This document shows positions 1 through 11,300 of a stretch of 23,044 nt of DNA, in pieces. Numbering within the stretch: the stretch's first letter is position 1; each line of letters opens with the position of its first letter. Where the stretch lies: the NCBI GenBank assembly GCA_037447655.1, contig JBBHKE010001937.1, positions 91,495-114,538 on the forward strand, in the 5' to 3' direction. Under the pieces are notes generated by a model. That model made no database searches. It was not told the DNA's origin and saw nothing but the letters and a program-made list of their open reading frames with translations. Source of the stretch: Zygnema cylindricum (Eukaryota; Streptophyta; Zygnematophyceae; Zygnematales; Zygnemataceae). The position numbers were made by a program, and so were the translations under genes.

Positions 1-13
1 AGAGAGAGAGAGA

Positions 14-77
<64 letters not shown>

Positions 78-92
78 GAAGACAGAGAGAGA

Positions 93-170
<78 letters not shown>

Positions 171-178
171 CAGAAGAG

Positions 179-239
<61 letters not shown>

Positions 240-255
240 GAGAGAGAGGGGAGAA
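1..255. repeat. (GA)n microsatellite in TGD3-like intron 2
   Basis: An almost pure GA dinucleotide tract with short interruptions such as accgagaag, agagagcc and ggggg. By gene structure it lies in the second intron of the minus-strand gene, so the transcript would read (CU)n. The tract reaches the window edge and its full length is unknown. Confidence 0.95.
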
Positions 256-894
256 AAGAAGTTTATCAAATTTCCCTCCAAAGGTTAGCTTTTTTGAAAA
301 AGGTGAAGGTATTTATCTTCACCTCATTATTTTTAAATTTTGCCTCCAAAAGTCAATCGAGGAACTTTCTATTAAAGAGATTTTACACATTATGAGTTAC
401 AAGATAGACCCAAATGTCCCAAAATGAATGATTACCATCAGTCAGTTTAAACAAATAAACTTCGAGATCATTGAAAGGTTACGAAAAAAATTGGCATTTT
501 TTTTTATGTTCAAGTGTGTTATTTGTACAACGAAAAAATTCCATTTCACCTACTTCGCATCCTAGTCATTTCAATTAGCTATTATTTTTCACATATTTCG
601 AGGGTAAAGTGTGACCAAATATAGCATTAAACCGAATTCTATGGGTGATATGAAAACAATTCCCATTTACATTCCGTTACATAAATAACTCCTACGTATA
701 AACAATTCCTAAATACACTCCCATATATAGAAGCATTTCCCATACATATTTCCAGCTATAAGCATATGTCATATGAAAAAAGACAAGGGAATACAAAATA
801 CAAGAGAATACAGAAAAGACAAGGGAATACACAAGTAGACAAAGGTGTCGAGAAGAACAACAATGATAACAAATAGAGTGGAAAAGAAACCGAC

Positions 895-1032
895 CTTAAA
901 ACTGGCCCCTCTAAGAATGTGTTTATCTCCAAAGGATTTGTAGACGTCACGACACTCGATCAAAACCTCCGCTCCATCCTCGACTTCTCGAACCGCCAAA
1001 TCTGAATCCACTTCAGACTGAGAGACCACAAA
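895..1032 (-). CDS. TGD3: TGD3-like exon 2 (start of ABC domain)
   Basis: 46 codons, phase 0 at both ends. The acceptor is TTTTTTGTCAG with its AG at 1034-1033, after a T-rich tract. A second in-frame acceptor (TCTCAG) lies 15 bases further in and would drop FVVSQ. The donor is AAG|GTCGGT, GT at 894-893. The exon ends after GASFK, immediately before the residues that lead into Walker A in this family. Confidence 0.78.
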
Positions 1033-1997
1033 CTGACAAAAAAGGAAAAAGGACAAAAAAGAAACGAAAAAAGACCAATAAACAGAGATAGCATTAACTT
1101 TTGTCAGTCACTGAATGCAAAACATAGGGAGGTTGGGAGAGGGAGATGAGATACGATGAGATGAACGATGAACGATGCATTATTCTATGAACGATCTGAT
1201 ACCCATGAACACATTATTTTTCGAGGCCAAAATCCAATATATCTGAAATATTTTATTGCTTGATATTATTATACCATGTTGATGATATTTATTTACATGA
1301 CATTTGACAATTATGCACATACCATATTATTATCGATGCAAATCTATTATGTGATGATTACATGATCTGACATTACGGCTAGATCAGAAAACAATTAGAG
1401 GGTTGAGAGGAGGGACCAGATGGGCGAGAGGGAGAGGGAGAGAGGGGGAGAGAGGGAGAGAGGGAGAGGGAGAGAGGGAGAGAGGGAGCGAGGGAGAGAG
1501 GGAGAGAGGGAGAGAGGGAGAGAGTGATTGAGGGAGAGAGTGATTGAGGGAGAGAGAGAGAGAAAGTGAGAGATAGAGAGAGGGGGGAAGAGAGAAGGAG
1601 AGAGAGAGAGAACACATCTTACCGGAGGAAGATTCCCATCTGGTTGAGCAGTTATAAATGGAGGATAACTTGTCGACGCTTGAGTCTTTGTATTTCCAAT
1701 CTTATTCTTTTTCTTACCAAGTTTTCCAATTTTCCTAAACTCTGAAGCTGAGCAACTCAATCCAAAAACTTCTTCCAAATTATATTCACATTCTACTCTA
1801 AGTTTGCTGGAAACAAGAGAAAAGTTTTTGTCAAAACTCCAGCCCTTTCCTTTTCCATGTCTTTGCAGACTGCTCAAACAAACTTGCTGTTGATAAGTAT
1901 TTGATGTCAACTCGTTCCTAAGTTTGATGTTTGTTGAGAATTTTTTTCGCAAAAGTTCGTTACAAAATAAAAACTTAGAAGGACAAACTAAAGTCAT
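895..1997 (-). CDS. TGD3: TGD3-like plastid ABC transporter ATPase, 5' part (exons 1-2; continues beyond position 1)
   Basis: Two exons join in phase 0 to give 171 residues. The first ~125 have no ABC domain and are basic and Ser-rich, as expected of a plastid transit peptide plus linker. Exon 2 holds the start of an ABC ATPase: VLIECRDVYKSFGDKHILRG then ASFK, the A-loop strand that comes just before the Walker A loop. This wording is characteristic of TGD3/ABCI13, the soluble ATPase of the TGD1-2-3 complex that moves ER-derived lipid across the inner plastid envelope (family knowledge). Walker A, signature and Walker B are not in the window: none is readable in 1-894 on either strand, so the next exon must lie beyond position 1. 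Alternative: another MlaF-type ATPase. The family call is firm; the exact orthologue is likely. Confidence 0.75.
1400..1612. repeat. GA-rich microsatellite in TGD3-like intron 1
   Basis: Imperfect gggagaga and gagagagg units, CT-rich on the transcribed strand, starting about ten bases after the exon 1 donor. The Ser/Leu/Pro-rich open frames here are low-complexity artefacts of the repeat. Confidence 0.93.
1623..1997 (-). CDS. TGD3: TGD3-like exon 1 (transit peptide and linker)
   Basis: Starts at the ATG at 1997-1995 (MTLVCPSKF) and runs 125 codons to NLPP. It ends at a clean donor, CCG|GTAAGA, with the GT at 1622-1621. Reading through the donor goes straight into CT-repeat nonsense, which supports splicing here. 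The residues are rich in Lys, Ser and Asn, with KKFSTNIKLRNE near the start. The upstream region has no longer in-frame extension that I can support. Confidence 0.72.
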
Positions 1998-2130
1998 TTT
2001 GACCTAATTTGAGCCCTTCCAATAATAAAATGTAAAATTCTTAAAAAGGAAATGATAAAGTGCAAAGCTAGCTGATAAGCTAGTAATAAACTGATTAATT
2101 AACTTCAAAATTATACAAAAGAATAAAAAA

Positions 2131-2138
2131 TATATATA
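2131..2138 (-). promoter_or_regulatory. TATA-like run upstream of the TGD3-like gene
   Basis: TATATATA lies 134 bases upstream of the assigned ATG, a plausible distance for a core promoter. The motif is symmetric and the region is AT-rich, so it may be chance. Confidence 0.25.
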
Positions 2139-2320
2139 AAAATGCTTGTGAAGTAATGTATACAGTAATTGAAATAAAATTACTTCAATTAGGTTAGCTT
2201 AAAAGTTTAAATAGCTGGAGAGCTCTTTCCTGGAAAACTACAGTACAGTACAGATAGAAAATGTACGAACGCATTTTACAGTTCCTAGAGTACTGGGAGC
2301 ATGTGAGGCTCACAGACAGA

Positions 2321-2329
2321 ACACGTGGC
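2321..2329. promoter_or_regulatory. G-box / ABRE-like motif
   Basis: ACACGTGGC contains the CACGTG core bound by plant bZIP and bHLH factors. It lies about 325 bases upstream of the TGD3-like ATG. Only one copy is seen, so the role is inferred from motif and position. Confidence 0.3.
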
Positions 2330-2772
2330 ATGCTGACTAACTCCGCACATGTGATGACAGACATCTAGCGGGTAAACTTGCAGCTGGACCACTGAAAGGC
2401 AAGTGGCAGCGGACTGCAAAAACTGGATTTCAGCGCAGTTGAGGAACTTCTCACTTACATAGAACAGTAGAAAATCAAATCGTTGGAGTTTCAGAGATGA
2501 TTTAGTGCAGGAAGATCTATCTTAACCTGAGGCTGACTTCCTATTTACATCATATTGTTACCGTTGCTGTACCGTATACGAAGAATGTACCTGTAGGGTA
2601 AAAAATTTGTATGTAAAAGTACAATCTGTGTAAAGTTTGAAAATAAAAAGAAATAATTGTCTGTGTCCGTACGCAAACTGGTGCCAAAACTAAATAAAGC
2701 CAAAATTTTCCAAACATTTCGTTGGACCACCGTTGCCATAAGAGGGATGTTCTTTTAGCCAAAATGAATAAC

Positions 2773-2985
2773 TACGCCGTACATCGTTATTAGTGTTAAT
2801 GTTTTTACGGCACTTATTTTAGTGTCTGTCAGATTTTGTATCCGACGGTTGCGATTGAAAGATATCATTTTTTCCTTCCGATTGGCGGTCTCAAATGGAA
2901 AATCGGACAAATATGCGGAGTAAACTTGTTTTAAGTGGTAAAAAAAAAGTAAAAAAGATTAACGCTATTATCGATATACGGTGTA
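2773..2985. mobile_element. 213-bp non-autonomous TIR element (MITE), family A, copy 1
   Basis: The left end reads TACGCCGTACATCGTTATTA. The reverse complement of the right end reads TACACCGTATATCGATAATA, and the two stay similar for about 28 bases (GTGTTAAT against GCGTTAAT). Both ends begin with TA, which fits a TA target duplication of the Tc1/mariner (Stowaway-like) kind. There is no coding capacity. The same ends recur at least nine more times in this window. Confidence 0.75.
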
Positions 2986-5130
2986 GTGTTGATAACGCTA
3001 TTTAAATGGAGAAACTATAATGAGCCCACGACGCGCGCACTTCGCCCTTGTTCTGGGGAACTCTTCCATTGACGCGTACGCACATGTGCATAGCTCAAAT
3101 GTGCACCCTATGCTAGCAATAGTCCGTATTGGGGTACAAATAGTAAAATATCATCCAGGTTGACCTATTTGGTAAATAAGCGGAAGTCCCCAAGACATGC
3201 AAATATCAAGATGCCCATTTGCGTTACAGCAACTAGTTTATGTTGGTGGTTTAAACCAACCCAGAGGATTGATTGCGAACTCTTTCATCCTTTTGGCTTT
3301 CCGCTTTTTAGCATTGTTGCGAACACAAATTATTAAAAGACTTGTCTTACGACTCGAAAATCTCCTCGGCTAAAGGGGCAAATTGGTTTGTTCGCTCTCG
3401 CTGAGCGTAATCGTTATAAGTGTTCTTTCTCTATAAGTCACTACGTCCCAAGCCGCCACCCATAGGTCAAATGTCGTGGGATCCGTGAGGACTACATTGC
3501 CCAAGGTCCCTTCAGCAACAGTCGGAACTAGTTAAGTCTTAATGGCGCAATGACTTTTGTAACAGGGGTGTGATGGGCGTATATGAAACCAATTGTTTCA
3601 CAATGAATCCAGCTTCGACTCCAACAGCAACAATTACACCTCGTACCAAATCATGTGTTAATTTCTCCTACAAAATGATGTGTCGAAGTTTGTTCTCCTC
3701 CTTGTGAGCGATAGACCGATCAAAGTCCATGGGCATCAATATGTTAGTTGCCAAACTAGACTGTTTATGTGTAAGCGAAATAAAATTGTTCGATTAACAA
3801 AAACTTACTGTCTAGATACGAAAGATACCATGAACTCAAATAGATGGTGAACAAACATGTTAGACATGAAAAAAGACCTTCAAATAATTGTCTTTTCAAA
3901 ATCTAACTTGAAGGTACTTATTTCTCTATCACATGGAAAGGTGTTCGTTAGAGATATTGAAGTTAATGAACTGGGTAGTGTTGTAGATGGGAGAATGGGT
4001 AGGAAATAATGGATGGAGAAATAGAGCTGGTTGGGAGACGAAATTCAAGAATATAGCATTTTTCAAACCAATTCTTTGTACAACAAGATGTAAACAATAT
4101 ATCTCGTAATGACAGTTAAAGTTTTGCAATAACGCAGTAAAAAAAAACCGTGATCCGTAATTAGCGTGGAGCTTTACAAACAAAAACCAATCTATAAAAA
4201 ACTCATGCTTCGATCATTTCGAAATCAAAGAATACAAGTACACACCCTTTACGAATATACACAGTATTTTAAACCTTTGCACAGATTTCACGATTTTCTA
4301 AACGATCTCAACGGTTGGGCAAAGATCTTATTAAAAGCAAAAAACATTATTCACAATACAGAAATACGATCGTTTTGTTTATACACTGTATGAATTTCTT
4401 TCTCTATTCGCCCGAAACTTAGCCTACAAAAGGATTTCGAAGGAGAATATTTACTCCTACAAAATAAATGTCCAGCGTCGATCACTTGACTTGTCACATC
4501 TTTTCTTTGATTGTCTCTTGTGGCTTTACATCGTCATTTCAATATGCATTCACATTTTACAATCATTCCTTGTCTTGCATCGTGGCTTCTCAAATTGATA
4601 GTTGGACCTCGTACAAATTTACGAAGTCCTCCACAAAGTATTTTTGTTTTTCGAGTACAAATCACACGACAACGTATAGGAACAGTTTTTATGTTTGATT
4701 ATATGGCTTTATCAAGTCATTGCCTAAATGAACTTATAATGTTCAACATTGTTTTGCATCATAAGTTTCGATAACAACCACCAATTCCACTTTTAGAAAT
4801 GATAACACACACTCTTTCGAAGTCTATGATGGATTACCAACAAATAAATTCCGTGCCTTTATTCTCCAACCTTTAAGTTTAATGACTCAAATTCAAATTG
4901 AAGAACACTTAGACTAATTCCGACCCGGTAAGCAAAAAATATATTAAAAAGAAGGAAAAGAAACTTGAAAAACTTATCACTACTTTACATGGGGTATTGA
5001 ACGAATAATTTGCCAAAGAACTACAATTGATAATAATGATATTTGTAACAAATAGTTTCAAGTCGACCACATCTTCGAGAATCCTAATCGCACCAATCCT
5101 ATTCCAACATATTATTTTTTAACCACACTC
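2986..5130. other. Intergenic region between the two host genes
   Basis: About 2.1 kb with no exon, RNA gene or repeat that I can support. Open frames at 3929-4183, 4166-4393 and 4468-4774 are short, AT-rich and show no domain. The stretch 3000-3750 is less AT-rich than its surroundings and may be an old, unrecognisable insertion. Confidence 0.5.
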
Positions 5131-5136
5131 TTTATT
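5131..5136 (-). terminator. Polyadenylation signal AATAAA of the Nudix gene
   Basis: A perfect AATAAA on the minus strand, about 35 bases after the TAA stop at 5173-5171. It suits a near-upstream poly(A) element and a short 3' UTR. Confidence 0.5.
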
Positions 5137-5170
5137 GTGGTAACTAATGTCATATACTATATTCTATAGT

Positions 5171-5335
5171 TTACAAATAGTCGTGAGATTCCAAATAGTC
5201 GAGAGCCATACTACAAGAAACAATGGAGGGAAGCATCATATCTCCTCCGAACATAATCTTTTTCAAAGTGGGAATATCAACTTTTTGCAAATTTATGAAT
5301 TCTTCAAGATCTCGAGGATGTGGGTTCTTGTCATG
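5171..5335 (-). CDS. Nudix gene last exon with stop codon
   Basis: 54 codons plus TAA. Acceptor TTTTTGTGTAG (AG at 5337-5336) after a long T-rich tract. It reads HDKNPHPRDLEEFI, NLQKVDIPTLKKIM, FGGDMMLPSIVSC and SMALDYLESHDYL. A second in-frame AG nine bases on would drop HDK. Spacing from VIDPE to EEFI and the MLPS motif suit the C-terminal part of this Nudix type. Confidence 0.85.
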   Translation of the reverse strand, partial: HDKNPHPRDLEEFINLQKVDIPTLKKIMFGGDMMLPSIVSCSMALDYLESHDYL

Positions 5336-8300
5336 CTACACAAAAAGCAAAAAGAAAAAAGAAAAAACAAAAAACAAAAAACAAACCAAAAATTGAAAAC
5401 CACGAAATAGGATAAGGAAAACAAGGATCAAAAGAGAAAACGAGAAAAGAACGTAAGGTGAATCGATTTCGGTGCATGAAAAGTGGAAAATTTTTAAAAA
5501 AAAGTAAAAAAAGTGAGAGACCATATGGCAAAAGTAAAAGAGAAACAAATCTAATAATGCCCTGGTTACTGTTCTCCCCAACTTTTCCATCTTATTCTCA
5601 ATATTGAAAAAGAAACATCTGTCGAAGAGCGTCGAAGTCCTTTCTATTTCATTTTATTTATTTTCGTTTTTTTCAAATTCGTTTTTACAGAGATGTGCAA
5701 ATTTTTTAGATTTTTTTCTCTCGTTTGAAACATTTAAAAAAAAAACGTTATCCACTTCATCCTTAACCATAATTAGATTGGATTATGTTATTGTTTGCAA
5801 AACCTGGCCGATAAAATGCACAATACAACCCCTTCAAAACTTCCGAAATAATGTACAAATTTTCCACGCTATATCATGTTTCGTTTCTTACAAACATGTA
5901 TTTTCCCGGTACCCCAAAATCAGCCATTGGAGATATACTTACACCGAAATTAGTGTGGTCTTTATAGAGGGAAATGGACAGCTTAATGAATACATATTCC
6001 AGAAACAGCCTCTAAATTATTTTGATTGGTTAGAGTTGTTTACTTTTTTGATGGGGTTGAAAAATAATAGAGAAAGAAGTACCTCTGGGTCGATTACGAG
6101 AAAAGGGGTGAACCGATTTTTACACCATTTCACCTGTGAGGATTGGAAAACAAAAAACAGAGATGATTTAATGAAGAAGAAACATTTAAACTTTCTTAAC
6201 ACAATATTAATGTTCAATTATTCAGATAAAAGAAATTCTTAGCGATGGTTGTTGGGGAGGATTTCAGATATTCGGTAAATGACATTTTTAGAGGACCTAA
6301 TATTCTATACATCGTCGTGGTATATTAAAAATACGATAATCGCGACCAATCGACGATGAAATTGCGATAGTTATAAAAAAAAGCTTTAATCGTGGTTTGA
6401 GCCAGTATAGACACGTGGATTATATAATATCTTATATTACGGATTACAAGTGTGCAATAGTACACCTTACGTCACTATTAGAGATTAGTAAATTATTTGT
6501 GTTCAAGTGGTATTAGAAGTAACAACACTAAATTCATGGTTTGCCATGGGGCACATTATGGGCTATTTAATCCATAAGTGTCATTAACGTTACTTAACGA
6601 TTTCAGGTGAAAACTCCCCCCGGCGGAATTAGAGTTATTAACTCTAATAACGACGGGCAGTATACACCGTGTATCGTTATTAGCGTCAATGACACTATCT
6701 GTGCCCCTAATTTTGCCCCTTAAACCTAAAACAATGTCAATGACTCGAACAGTTTTCTTCTCAACACCAATTCTTTAAACGGTTCACAATCAGCCACGAC
6801 TTTTAGAACTGAATTAAAATTCATGACGCCAATATAAACTTTAAGCCAATAATTTTCTACTCTAACAAACGATTCACGGTGTACTTGACTCACACAAAAA
6901 TATATGGTCTGCGACATATGACTACCAACGAAGACGTTTTCACAAATTCAGCAATATTTACTCATTAAGGTCCACTGTCTGAAGCTATTGATGCTACTCA
7001 TTGGTTGGACACTAGAATGTTTTTAACATCATTTTCAACCGTTAAAATTTTTAATTTTTACTGAAGCAATCGAAAGATAGGTCCGTCATATACCGTCCCG
7101 ATTGCTTGCCACAAAAGGAAAATCCAACCGTTGAAATTAAAGTTCAAGACATTTTAGTGCCTGAAAAATGTTTAACAGTACTAGCAATGGGCAGTGTACA
7201 TTAAAACGTACATTACATGTCCGTAAAACATGTGACATGCATCCAAAATGTACACAGCCCATCGTTTTAAGTGTGAAGGAATTATTGGTTTATGGCGAAA
7301 TTAGTACCAATATCACTAATTTAGGGGCAGAGTGATGTGGCCGCCAGGTTGTTCAATTCGTATTTTTTTTTACTATTTTACGAATATTTAGATTTTTTTC
7401 TTGATTTTGAACCTTTCGTAAAGTTGTTATAATTTTCGCTGCACAGAAAAAATGTACAAAAAAATTGAAGAAAGTGATGTTGCGCCATTTCTGCACGCGA
7501 AGTTTGAACCCTAGTTGTTCAATTTGCATAAAATGCATGCATGAAACGCCCAGAATATAATGAAAATGCGCATGGAACAATAATGAAGTGTTTATACAAT
7601 GCGTTGACCAACTTTGACTTTACAATACGCAAAACCAAAAAAAACATGTTTAACAGGGCTAAGCGCGGGCATGGACGGCGCCGTAGCGACGCTTGGCCCT
7701 ATTACAACATGTCAACAATGAATAATCAAAAATTCACAATTGAAGCAAAAAACAGCTGTTTTTGTATTCATGTGAGGTATATGGCTTAGGTTTCACATAA
7801 AAAGTGGTTCAACTCATTAGCGGCCGTGAATAGGGCTATCTCCTATATCTCTCTTCTCCAAATCTAGGTGAAACATGTCTTCATCAGACTCCTCTTTCAC
7901 TACCTCCACTTCCTCTTCCTCCCATGTTGTCATAGCCTCCTCATAGATCACATCCTTGGTCATGCATTCTACTCTGAGATTCTTTACCAGATCATTGGCC
8001 CTTAAGCTATCAGCCTGTTCCTTTTCTTCGAGTGAATATGGCCATAGGTTGACCCATTCCTCTCACATGAGCTGGCAACTGACCACAGGGCAAGGATCTT
8101 AATTGATACCTTCTACAAGAGACCCAAACTCTTGCCACCACTTCCATCCTGCATCTTGCTAGCACAAGCTTGTTACCTCCCTCCTAAAGACACCCTCAAA
8201 ACCTTTATACTTCGACAACTCAATGTGGGCCCCGGCTTGGTCATCGACATTTGGTAACAACCTATCAAGCATAGTCTGGACGCCTTCTATGACTTTCACA

Positions 8301-11300
8301 TTTGAATGTTGCCCATCGGCAACACATTGGTACTCGAAATCGAGTACATAGCCGGTTGAATAGATCGGGCTATGTGCCATCTCCTATTTGGCCATCTAAA
8401 ATGTTTTTAGCTCCTCCAAAATGTTTGCAGACGGGTGCACTCTTTCGTAGTCTCCTACTCCTCAAGCATAGTCTAGACGCCTTCTATGACTTTCACATTT
8501 GAATGTTGCCCATCGGCAGCACATTGGTACTCCAAATCGAGTACATAGCCGGTTGGATAGATCGGGCTATGTGCCATCTCCCATTTGGCCATCTAAAATG
8601 TTTTTAGCTCCTCCAAAATGTTTGCAGATAGGTGCACTCTTTCGTAGTCTCCTACTCCTCCATTACTGGATATATTATCCAAGTAGTGGCTAATCCAATC
8701 ATGCTCAAACCATAATAAACCTTCCCCACATTTGGGGCCATTTTGTCACACTCCCTCATCAGTCATACAACAAGCCCTGAAATAGCCACAACCTCCTCAC
8801 TCACTCTCATCCAAAACTCCGGGCTCAAAATGTGACCCTTAATCTTCAGGCAATCAAACTTTTAAGCAAACTTGCCCATCCACTGTTTGAAATCATCATT
8901 GAACATTAGGCACTCTTGGTTGTCTTTCACCTCTAAAAACTTTCAAAGCATGACAAAATTTGTCGCAAACTTGGTCTTTCCAGGTTTTAAAAGTTTAGGT
9001 GTAGAGATCGTGTCGAATGTGGTTGCACTTATGTTATGGTTTGTGACGAATCTTAAAATCTCCCTTGGGTTTTGGACAGGTTTTAAAATAAAAGCCATCT
9101 TGCCTCAATCCTCCAATATCACGTCCAAGACGTAGGCAGAGTATGGTGTCCAAGTGAGAAAAAATTACTTACTCATGAGCAATGAGGCCGTTGCATTGTT
9201 CACATAAGCATAATACTCACCACTTGTACAAAATGCTTAACCCTTTCTATAAAAACTCCATTCTCCAACACCCTTCAAAAATATTTCTGCATCCTTGTAC
9301 TACTCATTAGTATAAACCGTCATGAGAAACATATCAACCTCAGGGATCACAACTAAAATAATATGAAGAGGCGTTTGATCAACAATTATCCAACCATCTG
9401 ATGTGAGAGAGGCACCGATGACTTTTATCGTCTCCACGTAGCTCGCCAAATCATTTAGGACCATGGCATTAGTCTCAGACGGTAGACAAGTTTTCATGGC
9501 CGGTACCTTGTAAAAATCCTCTACCTCCCCAATCTTTTTCACTGCTGCTTTGAAATAGGGGTCATCCAGTCTCAATGCCAAGCCATCGGCAAAAAAAACC
9601 TTGGCCTATACTGCATCTACCTCTTTGTTGTTTTAGTTATAGAAAGCATGTTATTCTTTCGTCTCCACTTTTATACCTTATTGCTTTGGGTAGACCCAAG
9701 AGGACTTTCAATGAGTCGATAAAAGCGGATATAACACATTTTCCAGAGCAATAAGAAGACTTTTCGATTTCCAATGCACTTAACTCTGCTTTCACCTCAT
9801 CCGGACATAAATAGCAAGCCTACAACCTTTCACATTTCTAAGATGGTGATTTCTAATCCTAGTGGCTTGTGCATTGTATTCATAGTTGCAAGAGACACAA
9901 ATGCACAGTTTGTTGTTCCCAAGTAGCTCACCCTTTGGAGCTTAACATACTCCCACTTTGTTTCTCGAGCTTAGGCATCGTTGTTTGTGGCAAGGTTCGT
10001 CGAGGCTTCAAGGGCGGATTCAATGGCGGCTTCAATGGCGGCTTCAATGGCATCTCCGTTATAACCAAATACCGTCGTAAACCACAGTCCTAAACCCATT
10101 CACAGGCTACTTGTTCAATTCGTGGATTTTTTGACTATTTTACAAATATTTATTATATATTATTTGATTTTGAACTTTCTGTAAATTTCGTATACTTTTC
10201 ACTGTACCAAAACAATGTACGCGAAATTTGAGAAAAGAGGAGTTGATCATTTTTTAGTGCAGAGTTTGAACGGGAGAATTTAGGACGATTTTTAGTTACA
10301 ACAAGGCCACCATTAAATTCGCCATTTATGTCGCCCTTGAAGCCACCACGAACCTTGCCACTAGCAGCTATGTCTAAGGCTCGAGGAACAAAGTGGGAGT
10401 ATGTTAAGACTCCAAAGGGTGAGCAACTTGGGAACAACAAACTATTACTGCAACTTTGAATACAATGCACAAGCCACTAGGATTAGAACCATTTTTTGGA
10501 AATGTGAAGAGTGGAGGTATTAAACTTGCAATTTATATCAAGATGAAGTGAAAGCATAGTTAACTTCAATAAAAATCTAAAAATCTTCTCCTAGATCTCA
10601 AAAACGTGTTATATCTGATGTAGATCGACTCTTGGAGCGACTCGTCAAAAGTCGTGTTGGGTGTAGCGAGAGCAACAAGGTACAAAATGTGCAAGAGAAA
10701 ATAAGAAGTGCTTTCAATAAGCATGACAATAAGGAAGTAGATGCAACATCTACCAAGGCTTTTTTTGCCAATGGCTTACCATGCAGACTATTGGATGACC
10801 CTTTTTTCAAGGCAACACTGAAGAAAGACTTAGGAGATAAGAGAGTCTTACAAGCTACCGTACTGCAATAGCATGAGAGCTCGTCTCATGAGAGCTCGTC
10901 TCTTGTTTGAAACCAAAGCGATGGTCAATAACAATTCGGCGAGCTACGATGAAACAATGAACGTCACCGGTGCCTCACATCAAACGGGTAGACAACTATT
11001 AATCAAATGCTTCTCTTTAAAATTTTAGTTGTCACCCCAAGCGTGACATGTTTTATATTGCGGTTGACATTATTAGGGAGTACAAGGATAGAAAATATGT
11101 TTGTAAGGTGTTGAAGTAGGGAGTTCTTGCAATAGAGGTGGACCATGTGGTACAATTTATGATTGATTTTGCTCCCGTGAATAAGGCAACAACCTCGCTG
11201 CTCATGAGTAACTAACATTCTCTCCCGTACATGCAATACTCTGCCCACGTCTTGGACCTCATATTGGAGGATTGAGGCAAGATGGCTATTATTGTAACAC

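Larger units (their letters stand above)
1998..2772. other. Upstream region of the TGD3-like gene
   Basis: AT-rich DNA with no open frame that looks coding. It should contain the 5' UTR and promoter of the minus-strand gene. A TATA-like run and a G-box are listed separately. The short open frames at 2545-2762 have no recognisable domain and lack start context or splice signals worth calling. Confidence 0.5.

Noticed and set aside
1379-1617. Ser/Leu/Pro-rich open frames on the minus strand
   Set aside because: Translations of the GA/CT microsatellite; frames stay open only because the repeat lacks stops.
4468-4774. Open frames with SVDHLTCH, faintly like a reverse-transcriptase zinc-binding tail
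   Set aside because: No Cys-x2-Cys partner, a stop just upstream and no other RT or endonuclease motif nearby.
9869-10470. Opposed frames with GGFNGGFNGG and KVRGGFKGD repeats near the centre of the hAT composite
   Set aside because: They run antisense to the transposase start in each arm and match each other only because the arms are inverted copies.
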